Below, piece after piece: positions 1-7,961 of a stretch of 63,662 bases of DNA (position 1 is its first letter; each line of letters begins with the position of its first letter). Source of the stretch: Prevotella sp. (GTDB lineage Bacteria; Bacteroidota; Bacteroidia; Bacteroidales; Bacteroidaceae); assembly GCA_016281055.1 (NCBI GenBank), contig JAEEHW010000149.1, positions 1 through 63,662 of the forward strand. The letters are read 5' to 3'. The notes under the pieces were generated by a model, which made no database searches, was not told the origin of the DNA, and saw nothing but the letters and a program-made list of their open reading frames with translations. Position numbers and translations under genes: made by a program.

Positions 1-235
1 AATACAAAGAGAAATTGTCCGTCAGAGTGGCTTCATTTGTCTTTGCCTGCGCATATCCACCATCAAAGAAATACTTGTCCATACTTCCGTTCTTCACAGT
101 GAGTTTGCCGCCAAGATAGTAGTCCGTAACATCCTCATACAATAGTTCCGAGGCAGTCAGTTCATGCGCTGTACCCATAGCCACGATGATATTCGGCGCA
201 GCTGTCTGGTGGATGGTGCGCAGTTTCCTTAGCAT
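1..235 (-). pseudogene. RHS-repeat-like protein fragment (runs off left edge)
   Basis: An open frame of 78 codons starts at an ATG at 235 and stays open to the window edge. It lies in the same frame as the dockerin gene upstream and is separated from it only by that gene's TAA, so the junction reads GAT TAA ATG. The segment DYYLGGKLTVKNGSMDKYFF followed by DGGYAQA resembles the stretch before the C-terminal core of large Bacteroidales RHS/YD-repeat proteins. Those proteins usually exceed 1000 residues, so what is visible would be a 5'-truncated piece, not an intact gene. I assign RHS from remembered family sequence, so this is moderate. It could also be a short orphan RHS tip that continues beyond the edge. 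Confidence 0.5.
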
Positions 236-3043
236 TTAATCACCATTTAAGAATATGTTCACTATCTGATTGGCATCAGCCATGGTAATGGAGCCATCGC
301 CGTTAACGTCGGCTTTCTCAACGTTGAAACCATCCTGTATCATCTGGGCTTTTGTCGTCTCGTCAGCAAGGAAGTAATTAACAACAACATTAGCATCTGC
401 CATTGTAACCACGCCGTCACCATTCACGTCACCCAATACTTCCTCTGGGTCGAAAATCGAGCTACCATTGCTGAACAACGCCGAATTTGACATGTGTCCA
501 TCCACATAGACACAATAGCCATTATCGGTTGTTCTCTTAAAGGTCGCACCTTCAGGCTCCCTTAGTTTAATACCTTTACCAAGACTGAATGTCTTCAGTT
601 CGCCAACGGCTCCCGGACCATAAGCCAAAACAGCTGCATTGCCACGTATGGAAAGTTTCTCACCATATTTGCCACCGTTATTGCCACCAATGCCATACAT
701 CATTTCCGCTTCAAATGCGACCTGTGCACTGTCTGCAATTTCGAGTGTATTATTGCCAGGACCTAAGTAAGCACCGAATTTCTCTCCTTTAGCATACAGA
801 GTGCCATTACCGATTATTTTAGTTGTAGTATTATTAGTGAGCCACATAGCCGAGAATGCTTTCGACATAATGAAGTTGTGACCATCCAACACTATTTGCA
901 GTCCATCCACTCCATTCTGTAGTGTTTTAAAGTTACTGTCGTTGTCTTTATAATTTATCATCGAATTATTAAGCGTCAAAGTTTTGGTATCCGGACGGTA
1001 GGATACTGTCGGTGTTGAGCCTGACGAAATGATGTATGGACTGCCCACATTGATGTCGTAGCTTGCATCCTGTACGCGACACAGTTGTTTGCCTGCAACT
1101 ATAGCATCGAGTTTTTCCTTAATGGACATGAAAAAAACGTCATCATTTTTCACCACATCACCACCGTTCATACATACTGCATGGTCATCAAAGTAATAGT
1201 CGTTACGTGAAGTTTTAAACCTCTTTGCGTAATCCATATTGTCGAGCGTCAGGCTTCCCACTTTGAATATGGAACCACTGCTGCCTTTAAAACCATATCC
1301 ATAACCGTCGGATGTTTCCTTTTTCAGCACCAGTTCATCATCTCCCATGCCCCAGTAACCGTATTTTGCGCCTTCAGCAAAGAAATATCCGCTGGTGGCA
1401 AGCTTAAACTTGGCGTTTGAATGGTTTATTTCCACACCATTGTTTTCTGTTGATACAGCATTCATGTCACCAGTTCCAGTTATGTTTACTGTACCTGTAG
1501 CAGAGATACAGCTACCTGTGGAAGATATTGAGTTTACACCTTTCAATTCAATGTCTGTTGAAGCAAGAAGCTCTATGGCACTTTTATTATTTTTATTGGG
1601 CGATTCCAGTTTCACTTTGTTAAGAGTCAGTTTCTTCAGACTATTGTCGTATGATATCGTTCCTGATGTCAGACCATCAAAAGCACTTGTATTGACATTG
1701 TTCATTTGATGACCGAAAATAGAAACAGGATAATAGCTTGTAACTTTTCTGATCTGAACCTTATTGCTGAGTCCGCTGGCATTGCCGAAACCACGCAGGG
1801 ATTTGCGGAAGCAGCAATCACTTGGAGACAAGACATCACAATCATACAATGTACAATTTAACAAATCTGAAACAACAGAACCGTCAGAATTTGTTGCTAT
1901 CAGGTCCACTGATGCTTTATTGATAAAGAGTTCCGCCGCTCCATACCCCAAGATTACGTCTTTTGAGGCAGAGGCTGTTAACGTCATATTTGATATTTTC
2001 AAGTGTTCATTGTCATACATAACAATGGCCGCATTATTGCCCGTCAATGTCAAATTATCATTTAAGGACTCCCCCTGCAATGTCAGATGCTTACAGGAAT
2101 GTATGCTTTTGCCTAATTCTTTTGATGTAAGTTTGTTCGTACCGGAAAATGACAATATCAAACTGTCAACACTGTAATTATCCACATTGCAAGCAATATC
2201 ACCAGATTGCGTTACATTGTCGAAATGCAGTTCATGCTTGTTTTTGTCATAGGTTATAGTACCACTGGTGACACCTGCAGCATAATTGCTTATATTAGTA
2301 GTATTATTGAGATTAATAATCTGGTTGCCAACAACCAAATCTCCCTCAATTTTTACATCTTTATCCTCTACACCCATCCCCTGCCAATTATCAACAACAC
2401 ATCGTTTATCTGTATCAAACCGGTTATATTCGTTTGCATAGTGGACATGCAGTAAAACCAGGCCTCTCAAGTTAGTAATGGCACCATGTGTCCAATCTTT
2501 GTCAGTCACATATGCAGACAAAGACGAACATACTAAATCCAAGATAGATGTCGGTTCTGCTGATAAGGGTGATCCTCCAACAACTGGATAATGATCTGCA
2601 TCAAGTCTAATAGAAAGCCCATAAGCAGACACAATGACATCATTGTCAATGTAAAAGCCAGTATCACCCCTCACTTCCAATTGAGCGTAGTTGTTAGGGC
2701 TACTGAGAACTGTTCTCTTGCCAAATCTAAATGCGGTCCCATCGACATTAACACGACAAAATCCCTTGACCAGAATTGACATTCCTTCAATGTCACTATT
2801 GAGGAAATCTCTTACATCACTGCCGCTGCTGTTAAAACAAATATCCTCGAGCATCAAATTATTATTATAATGATCATAACTGATTTTTCCACTGGTAAGA
2901 CCTGTTGGCCTTATGTCTGAGGCATTTGAGGAAGAAACCTGCACATCTCCAATACGAAGTGCATATTTTTCTGGAGCTGAATAACTCTTGCTAATGACTG
3001 CCCCAATAACAAGCAGGAGCATCGAAAAGATAATCTTTTTCAT
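236..3043 (-). CDS. Large secreted protein with type I dockerin-like C-terminus
   Basis: The 935-aa protein starts at the ATG at 3043, where MKKIIFSMLLLV begins a normal signal peptide; an upstream in-frame ATG at 3070 would add nine residues ahead of it. A related unit of about 40 residues recurs roughly at residues 29-70, 234-280, 438-480 and 658-700, each ending in a pattern like GLTSGTISYDN...LTLN. The regions between are rich in beta-strand-like Thr/Asn sequence, possibly beta-helix. Residues 871-935 hold two calcium-loop repeats, DVNGDGVVTMAD and DVNGDGSITMAD, as in type I dockerins. In Bacteroidales such domains occur on surface or secreted proteins and do not imply a cellulosome. No canonical TAnnTTTG promoter is visible in the 95 bp between the start and the 22-bp repeat array. 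The binding partner and substrate are unknown. Confidence 0.85.
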   Translation of the reverse strand: MKKIIFSMLLLVIGAVISKSYSAPEKYALRIGDVQVSSSNASDIRPTGLTSGKISYDHYNNNLMLEDICFNSSGSDVRDFLNSDIEGMSILVKGFCRVNVDGTAFRFGKRTVLSSPNNYAQLEVRGDTGFYIDNDVIVSAYGLSIRLDADHYPVVGGSPLSAEPTSILDLVCSSLSAYVTDKDWTHGAITNLRGLVLLHVHYANEYNRFDTDKRCVVDNWQGMGVEDKDVKIEGDLVVGNQIINLNNTTNISNYAAGVTSGTITYDKNKHELHFDNVTQSGDIACNVDNYSVDSLILSFSGTNKLTSKELGKSIHSCKHLTLQGESLNDNLTLTGNNAAIVMYDNEHLKISNMTLTASASKDVILGYGAAELFINKASVDLIATNSDGSVVSDLLNCTLYDCDVLSPSDCCFRKSLRGFGNASGLSNKVQIRKVTSYYPVSIFGHQMNNVNTSAFDGLTSGTISYDNSLKKLTLNKVKLESPNKNNKSAIELLASTDIELKGVNSISSTGSCISATGTVNITGTGDMNAVSTENNGVEINHSNAKFKLATSGYFFAEGAKYGYWGMGDDELVLKKETSDGYGYGFKGSSGSIFKVGSLTLDNMDYAKRFKTSRNDYYFDDHAVCMNGGDVVKNDDVFFMSIKEKLDAIVAGKQLCRVQDASYDINVGSPYIISSGSTPTVSYRPDTKTLTLNNSMINYKDNDSNFKTLQNGVDGLQIVLDGHNFIMSKAFSAMWLTNNTTTKIIGNGTLYAKGEKFGAYLGPGNNTLEIADSAQVAFEAEMMYGIGGNNGGKYGEKLSIRGNAAVLAYGPGAVGELKTFSLGKGIKLREPEGATFKRTTDNGYCVYVDGHMSNSALFSNGSSIFDPEEVLGDVNGDGVVTMADANVVVNYFLADETTKAQMIQDGFNVEKADVNGDGSITMADANQIVNIFLNGD

Positions 3044-3137
3044 TTTTAATATATGTATAAGGTGGGACAATAAAACGCCATTTAAATTAGTAAATCACTC
3101 TTATAATGTCATTACATAAATTCTAAAACATTATTTG

Positions 3138-3218
3138 TACCAACACTTGGTATTTGTAATACCAACATCTGGTACAGATGGTACCAACACTTGGTACGAG
3201 CAGTACCAACGTCTGGTA
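3138..3218. repeat. Four 22-bp-spaced palindromes (TACCAACACTTGGTA type)
   Basis: Four 15-bp near-palindromes begin at 3138, 3160, 3182 and 3204, a period of exactly 22 bp. Copies 1 and 3 are TACCAACACTTGGTA, copy 2 is TACCAACATCTGGTA and copy 4 is TACCAACGTCTGGTA. Each has TACCA and TGGTA arms. The last copy ends one base before the stop codon of the winged-helix-like gene (3219), and the first lies 95 bp upstream of the dockerin start. The 22-bp spacing is about two helical turns, which would place the copies on one face of the DNA. An operator array is an inference; a dispersed repeat element is the alternative. Confidence 0.8.
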
Positions 3219-3506
3219 TCACACTGATTCCTCTTGATTTCCGAAATCAAAGAGCAGTTGCTGCACCTGTATGGAGGAATAATTTATGCTGTACCAGCCG
3301 CGTTTGTCCATCTTCTTGACCAGCGCGCCACGCTTGCGGCTGTTGGTACGCAGGTATGCTGCGACATCAGTATATACGTCTTCCTCGTTCAGTTGATAAA
3401 AGAAAGAGTTAGCAATATTGAATACATTTCGTACAATACGCTTCAGCGGCAAGCCGTTGGTGCCAGCCTCACGCAATACTACCAATATTTCTTTTTCGTA
3501 TTTCAA
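3219..3506 (-). CDS. Small winged-helix-like protein, function unknown
   Basis: This 95-aa protein has no signal peptide. It begins MKYEKEILVVLREAG and has a helix-rich N-terminus followed by a basic stretch TNSRKRGALVKKMDKRGW. That layout resembles a winged helix of the HARE or wHTH kind: helices, then a basic recognition element, then a beta wing ending YSIN. The family was not identified with certainty. The C-terminus is acidic (GNQEESV). The gene sits directly before the four-copy 22-bp palindrome array and upstream of the dockerin gene on the same strand. A DNA-binding role is therefore plausible but inferred from fold impression and context only. Confidence 0.6.
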   Translation of the reverse strand: MKYEKEILVVLREAGTNGLPLKRIVRNVFNIANSFFYQLNEEDVYTDVAAYLRTNSRKRGALVKKMDKRGWYSINYSSIQVQQLLFDFGNQEESV

Positions 3507-3524
3507 TATATAACTTTACAAAAA

Positions 3525-3561
3525 GAAGTGAAGCATGTATATAATCTCCATCCTTCACTTC
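3525..3561 (-). terminator. Intrinsic terminator after the DUF2582 gene
   Basis: GAAGTGAAG (3525-3533) and CTTCACTTC (3553-3561) form a perfect 9-bp stem. Read on the minus strand the stem is followed by a run of T, 30 bp past the stop of the gene at 3594-3911. Confidence 0.75.
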
Positions 3562-3593
3562 CTAATGATAAATAAAATGTTTCTTACTATATC

Positions 3594-3911
3594 TTATGCA
3601 AGAACAACCTTGTTGTCTTCTGTTGAGGCAACCTTGCCCTCTTTAAGGAGCCATCCAAGACCGAGAACAACCTCGCCCTCAGTGATTTTGGCTGCCTTAG
3701 AAATCTCAGCAACAGTAACCGCCTTCTCTGATGCTGCCAGAACCTGGTAAACATCACCAGCACGGAAACCGGCATTCTCTGCGTTGATATATAATACAGT
3801 CTCCTTTGCAACCTTCTTTGCAGGAGCTTTCTTTGCAGGAGCCTTAGTGGCTGCCTTCTCTGCAGCTACCTTCTTGGTTGCTGTAGCTTTTGTTGTTTTC
3901 TTTTCTGCCAT
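3594..3911 (-). CDS. DUF2582-type winged-helix protein with Lys/Ala-rich tail
   Basis: The 105-aa protein has two parts. Residues 1 to about 38 are a low-complexity basic tail with AEKAATKAPAKKAPAKK, similar in composition to histone H1-like tails. Residues 39-105 form a compact winged helix with GDVYQVLAASEKAVTVAEI and GLGWLLKEGKV, matching the DUF2582 family common in Bacteroidota. The domain is thought to bind nucleic acid, but its role is not established. The gene stands alone between aspS and its own terminator. A TATCTTTG element (minus strand, 3971-3978) about 60 bp upstream is a likely promoter. The basic tail points to non-specific DNA or RNA contact, by inference. Confidence 0.8.
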   Translation of the reverse strand: MAEKKTTKATATKKVAAEKAATKAPAKKAPAKKVAKETVLYINAENAGFRAGDVYQVLAASEKAVTVAEISKAAKITEGEVVLGLGWLLKEGKVASTEDNKVVLA

Positions 3912-3970
3912 TTTCTTTTACCTTTCTATGTTTTCTTTGCAAAAATTAACTTATAAATTGTTTTACAATG

Positions 3971-3978
3971 CAAAGATA
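3971..3978 (-). promoter_or_regulatory. Bacteroidota -7 element for the DUF2582 gene
   Basis: On the minus strand this reads TATCTTTG, matching TAnnTTTG, 60 bp upstream of the start at 3911. No clear -33 TTG is seen. Confidence 0.5.
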
Positions 3979-4068
3979 CTCATTATCAACGAAAAAGAGC
4001 ACTTTTTCCAAGAAAAAGTGCCCTTAAAAACTCCAATATTTGACAGATGTCAAAATTTATACCATAAT

Positions 4069-5826
4069 TTATGCCTTTAAATCCAATGAAATTTGCAATT
4101 CCTCAAGTTGCTTGTTGTCAATCATTGACGGTGCATCAAGCATTACATCACGTCCACTATTGTTCTTCGGGAATGCAATGCAGTCACGAATTGAATCCAA
4201 ACCAGCCATGATGCTGACAAAACGGTCGAGACCGAAGGCAAGGCCGGCATGTGGTGGTGCTCCGTACTTGAAGGCATTGATGAGGAATCCGAACTGTGCC
4301 ATGGCACGCTCTGGGGTGAAGCCCAATACTTCAAACATCTTTGCCTGAAGTTTACCGTCGTGGATACGCAGTGAGCCACCGCCCACCTCGATGCCGTTGC
4401 ATACGAAGTCATAAGCCTTGGCACGTACCTTCTCTGGAGCTGTGTCGAGCAAAGGAATATCGTCAGGATTAGGCATAGTGAACGGATGGTGGGTTGACAT
4501 GAGGCGCTGCTCCTCATCGCTCCACTCAAACAGTGGGAAGTCGATAATCCACAGACACTCAAACTTGTTCTTGTCCATCAGTCCAAGACGCTTACCCATC
4601 TCAAGGCGCAGAGAGCACAACTGCACACGGGTCTTGTTGGCATTGTCGCCAGAGAGGATAAGTATCAAGTCGCCCTTCTTAGCATTCATCTTGTCGGCAA
4701 CGACCTGCAGCTGCTCCGGAGTATAGAACTTGTCAACAGATGACTTGATTGTTCCATCTTCGTTGAGCTTTATATATACAAGTCCCTTAGCACCTACCTG
4801 CTGTGACTTAACGAAGTCTGTCAACTGGTCGAGCTGCTTGCGTGTATAGTTGGCGCAACCCTCTGCACAGATACCGCCAATGTACTCTGCATTGTCAAAT
4901 ACCTGGAAGGTACCAAGTTTCAAGACGTCCATCAGTTCAACGAACTCCATGCCGAAACGAAGGTCTGGCTTGTCAGAACCATATTTTGACATTGCCTCGT
5001 GCCATGTCATCTGACGAAGCTTGGCAGGGAGGTCAACACCACGCACCTCCTTGAACAGATGGCGCGCCATATCCTCAAAGATGTTGATAACATCATCCTG
5101 GTCAACAAACGACATCTCACAGTCTATCTGTGTGAACTCCGGCTGACGGTCAGCACGAAGGTCTTCATCGCGGAAGCACTTGGCAATCTGGAAATAACGG
5201 TCGAAGCCTGACACCATGAGCAACTGCTTCAGTGTCTGAGGTGACTGAGGCAGAGCATAGAACTGTCCTGGATTCATGCGTGAAGGCACAACGAAGTCAC
5301 GAGCGCCCTCTGGAGTAGAGCCGATGAGTATAGGTGTCTCCACCTCAATAAACTGGCGTGCATCAAGGAAGTTGCGTATCAGGATTGTCATCTTGTGGCG
5401 CAGTTCCAGATTCTTGCGCACAGCAGTACGGCGCAGGTCAAGGTAACGATACTTCATACGCAGTTCGTCACCACCATCGGTGTCATCCTCAATGGTAAAC
5501 GGAGGAGTGAGACTCTCGCTGATGATATTCAGTTCGTCAACGATAATTTCAATGTCACCAGTGGGAAGTTTCTTGTTTTTGGAATAACGCTCAGCCACAG
5601 TGCCAACAGCCTGCACTACATACTCACGACCGAGATGGGCAGCCTTCTCCTTCAATTCTTCCTTGGCATCTTCATTGAAAGCCAGCTGTGTTATGCCATA
5701 ACGATCACGAAGATCAACAAAAGTAAGTGCTCCAAGGTTGTGAACACCCTGCACCCAGCCTGCCAGTGTTACCTTCTGGCCTACATTCTCTATGCGGAGC
5801 TCTCCGCAGGTATTAGTCCTATACAT
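4069..5826 (-). CDS. aspS: Aspartyl-tRNA synthetase
   Basis: The 585-aa protein has the usual bacterial AspRS length and order. An OB-fold anticodon-binding domain (about 1-110, [15 protein letters not shown] onward) is followed by the class II catalytic domain. Motif 2 appears as [18 protein letters not shown] and motif 3 as [19 protein letters not shown]-type insert lies between them (around 290-410). It charges tRNA-Asp, whose two gene copies lie at 44330 and 44431. It is the last gene of the minus-strand run that starts at the MscS gene, with only 5 bp between the PqqD stop and its ATG. It may therefore depend on upstream promoters; I see no strong promoter directly before it. Confidence 0.98.
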   Translation of the reverse strand: MYRTNTCGELRIENVGQKVTLAGWVQGVHNLGALTFVDLRDRYGITQLAFNEDAKEELKEKAAHLGREYVVQAVGTVAERYSKNKKLPTGDIEIIVDELNIISESLTPPFTIEDDTDGGDELRMKYRYLDLRRTAVRKNLELRHKMTILIRNFLDARQFIEVETPILIGSTPEGARDFVVPSRMNPGQFYALPQSPQTLKQLLMVSGFDRYFQIAKCFRDEDLRADRQPEFTQIDCEMSFVDQDDVINIFEDMARHLFKEVRGVDLPAKLRQMTWHEAMSKYGSDKPDLRFGMEFVELMDVLKLGTFQVFDNAEYIGGICAEGCANYTRKQLDQLTDFVKSQQVGAKGLVYIKLNEDGTIKSSVDKFYTPEQLQVVADKMNAKKGDLILILSGDNANKTRVQLCSLRLEMGKRLGLMDKNKFECLWIIDFPLFEWSDEEQRLMSTHHPFTMPNPDDIPLLDTAPEKVRAKAYDFVCNGIEVGGGSLRIHDGKLQAKMFEVLGFTPERAMAQFGFLINAFKYGAPPHAGLAFGLDRFVSIMAGLDSIRDCIAFPKNNSGRDVMLDAPSMIDNKQLEELQISLDLKA

Positions 5827-5831
5827 ATCTT

Positions 5832-6101
5832 TTAGTCTATTATTATCTTTTCTGCCTTGAATTGTTCTATTATATTCTCTACGTCCTTGCGTGCCACACT
5901 TTCTTCTACATCATATTCTTCAAGAAGCACCTTGACCAAATCATCTGTGTCGAAGTCTCCTTGTTCCATGCGTTTCCACATGAGGAGCGATGATTCATTG
6001 AGTGCTATGAGTTTGGAGTAGTCGATGTTTCCCTCCCCCATCGGTACGAGAAAAGTCTGACCACAGACAGTGTTGAGTTTGAATCCTGACTTTATTTTCA
6101 T
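5832..6101 (-). CDS. PqqD family protein
   Basis: The 89-aa protein resembles PqqD. PqqD-fold proteins are small peptide-binding chaperones (RiPP recognition elements) that present a leader peptide to a modifying enzyme. Typical features are [23 protein letters not shown], here residues 34 onward, and a closing helix [17 protein letters not shown]. It lies 9 bp after the S26 peptidase and 5 bp before aspS. Together with the HPr-kinase-like gene it forms the trio that often accompanies lasso or other modified-peptide genes. No precursor peptide, cyclase or radical SAM enzyme is visible here, so the client is unknown. Family assignment is fairly safe; function is open. Confidence 0.85.
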   Translation of the reverse strand: MKIKSGFKLNTVCGQTFLVPMGEGNIDYSKLIALNESSLLMWKRMEQGDFDTDDLVKVLLEEYDVEESVARKDVENIIEQFKAEKIIID

Positions 6102-6110
6102 TTCTATGGT

Positions 6111-6599
6111 TTATGATTTATTTATCTTTTTACTTATCAACTTTATTGTAGCTTTTGGATAGTGCCACAGTCTCCAAATACCGAGCAGGTATCGTCTGAC
6201 AGGACGCAACCTAACCCACATCTTCCAATATATTATATATAAGGTGGAATCGACACTGTCAAGAGTATCTTTCCCTTTCCTGTAGAATCCCGTAGCTAAC
6301 GCTATCACGTCTTTGCGTTTTATATACTCTGGCGAGAAATTTCCGTCTCCATACATGGTGATGTCATCACCGCTGATATTGACGATTCTATGCAAGGCCC
6401 ATCGCTGAGGCGAGATTTCTGCAAGTATAACATCTCCGACATGAAGCTCTGCAGGAACGGCAACGAGCAATGCCTTGTCGCGCCCGTCTTCAAGGAATGG
6501 ACGCATGCTGAATCCCTTGAGGGGCAGCGTGACAGTATAGCCGTTTTTTATCTGTTCCGCTATCTGAGGTATGAGTATGTCATTAGTCAGTTGTATCAT
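6111..6599 (-). CDS. S24/S26 (signal peptidase-like) serine peptidase
   Basis: The 162-aa product starts best at the ATG at 6599, giving MIQLTNDILIP; an upstream ATG at 6638 would lengthen the overlap with the previous gene. The motif LPLKGFSMRPFLEDGRD contains the GxSM box, with Ser-31 as the likely nucleophile. ALHRIV (His-70) matches the second conserved block of the S26 family. There is no N-terminal signal anchor, unlike housekeeping LepB. A hydrophobic patch sits near the C-terminus (YIIYWKMWVRLRP). The start overlaps the end of the HPr-kinase-like gene by 17 bp, so the two are coupled. Peptidases of this type recur beside PqqD and HprK-like genes; the substrate is unknown. Confidence 0.8.
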   Translation of the reverse strand: MIQLTNDILIPQIAEQIKNGYTVTLPLKGFSMRPFLEDGRDKALLVAVPAELHVGDVILAEISPQRWALHRIVNISGDDITMYGDGNFSPEYIKRKDVIALATGFYRKGKDTLDSVDSTLYIIYWKMWVRLRPVRRYLLGIWRLWHYPKATIKLISKKINKS

Positions 6600-7467
6600 T
6601 CTCAAGATATTCCCTGCAAACAAACGCAGATTCTGCATTTGGCAAACAGTGAAGCTCTGCCACTTTTATGTTTTCTACAATCTTTGACACAGTACCACAC
6701 ACATTCTCAAACAATGCCTCATCCCATTTCATGGCCGAACACGCAGTCAAGAGGGTTGAGAAAGCCATTATCGGACTCTGCACCTTCACATAGTTGCGTT
6801 CATCACGCTTTATCATCATCAAGGCGGCAAGTGGAACAACGATATTTCTGTAACATGGTGTCTTGCCACTCCATGGTGAGCCGAACAACATCGCTTTGCC
6901 GTCAATGAAACGGAATATAGGATTGTCGTCATTCACCATGTCGCATCCTTCTATGTTGCGCAACCAGTTGGCAACCTGTGTGCTCTTTCCCGTTCCGCTC
7001 TTTGCAGTAAAGGCATACGCCACGCCATTATGTCTGACAACAGATGCATGCACAAGCAATGTATCGTGCTTTGCTGCACTGAAAGCATATACAAGCATCA
7101 ATGTGTTGTTCAGGGCAAACCGCATCATCGGTAAAGTGCCGCTGAGACTGCATCGGCATTTGTCAAACTCAGCATTGCATATTATCAAGGCACATTCCAC
7201 GCCATCTACATTCCGGACGTTAAACTGATAGCCTCCGTCTTTCAACTTAGACACGCGTGTGATACCATTGCCCGTATCTACCTCACGAATCAACCGACTG
7301 TCATTGGAATCTATCGCACCAAGCGTCTTGCATACATCAAGCGTAAACAACTGTTCGCCGCACTCTTCTGACTTGAAAGAAGAAAACGATGGCAACAGTC
7401 TGTCAAGCATTCCGTCACCACAATACAGATTCACAGTAACCTTATGTCCACCAATGATATAAGTCAT
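6583..7467 (-). CDS. HPr kinase-like P-loop protein
   Basis: The 294-aa protein has a C-terminal domain of the HPr kinase/PEP carboxykinase superfamily. HASVV (His-140 region) is followed by the P-loop AKSGTGKST at 155-163, an acidic NDDNP at 179-183 and GSPWSGK at 196-202. The first 130 residues form a separate domain that I do not recognise. Proteins of this kind accompany PqqD and S26 peptidases in lasso-peptide and related clusters, where some are thought to phosphorylate a peptide; classical HPr regulation is unlikely. Its ATG overlaps the preceding stop as TAATG, and its 3' end overlaps the S26 gene, so translation is coupled on both sides. Catalytic activity and substrate are inferred from fold only. 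Confidence 0.8.
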   Translation of the reverse strand: MTYIIGGHKVTVNLYCGDGMLDRLLPSFSSFKSEECGEQLFTLDVCKTLGAIDSNDSRLIREVDTGNGITRVSKLKDGGYQFNVRNVDGVECALIICNAEFDKCRCSLSGTLPMMRFALNNTLMLVYAFSAAKHDTLLVHASVVRHNGVAYAFTAKSGTGKSTQVANWLRNIEGCDMVNDDNPIFRFIDGKAMLFGSPWSGKTPCYRNIVVPLAALMMIKRDERNYVKVQSPIMAFSTLLTACSAMKWDEALFENVCGTVSKIVENIKVAELHCLPNAESAFVCREYLENDTTD

Positions 7468-7958
7468 TACTCCTCCACTGGTACTTCTATCTCCTCTGTA
7501 GCATAACCGCCCTCGGTATATTCCCTTCTCACTGCCTTGAAAAGGAAGCGGTCTCTGCTAAGTTGATTTACCGTGAAACCACGCTTTTTGTAATATGATA
7601 TCTGCTTCTGATATTTCTTGTCAAGTTTCTTTATATCCTGACTATATACCACACAACAACTGAAATTCTTTTCTCCTTCAAGCATCATCTGCCTTTGCAG
7701 TTGTTTTGACAATTCGTCACGACCTACAATGAACTTGGTTCTGAGATGCATCTGCGCACCATCAAGTTCCTGCTCGTCGGTGATATAAACTACAGAGTCA
7801 ACAGGAGAAAAAGCGACACCATACACATACATGCCGTGTGCATCCACAATGTCACTTACAACCTGTACCTTTTTTGTCTTGACATTTGCTTTCGACTTTT
7901 GCGCATAGGATGCGGTCATCGTCAACAATGCCATCAAGAATATAACAATTTTCTTCAT
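7467..7958 (-). CDS. Exported protein of unknown function
   Basis: The 163-aa protein carries a clear signal peptide (MKKIVIFLMALLTMTASYAQ) and is predicted to be periplasmic. The mature part is basic at first (KSKANVKTKK), then mixed alpha/beta, and ends in an acidic tail EEIEVPVEE. I recognise no domain. It lies 3 bp after the sigma factor stop and its own stop overlaps the HPr-kinase-like start (TAATG). Tight coupling suggests it works with the HprK/S26/PqqD proteins or the upstream envelope genes. It is too long and too well ordered to look like a RiPP precursor, but that cannot be excluded. Confidence 0.75.
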   Translation of the reverse strand: MKKIVIFLMALLTMTASYAQKSKANVKTKKVQVVSDIVDAHGMYVYGVAFSPVDSVVYITDEQELDGAQMHLRTKFIVGRDELSKQLQRQMMLEGEKNFSCCVVYSQDIKKLDKKYQKQISYYKKRGFTVNQLSRDRFLFKAVRREYTEGGYATEEIEVPVEE

Positions 7959-7961
7959 TAT

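Noticed and set aside
3138..3218. CRISPR-like reading of the 22-bp repeats
   Set aside because: The spacing between repeat units is 7 nt, too short for spacers, and no cas gene is near.
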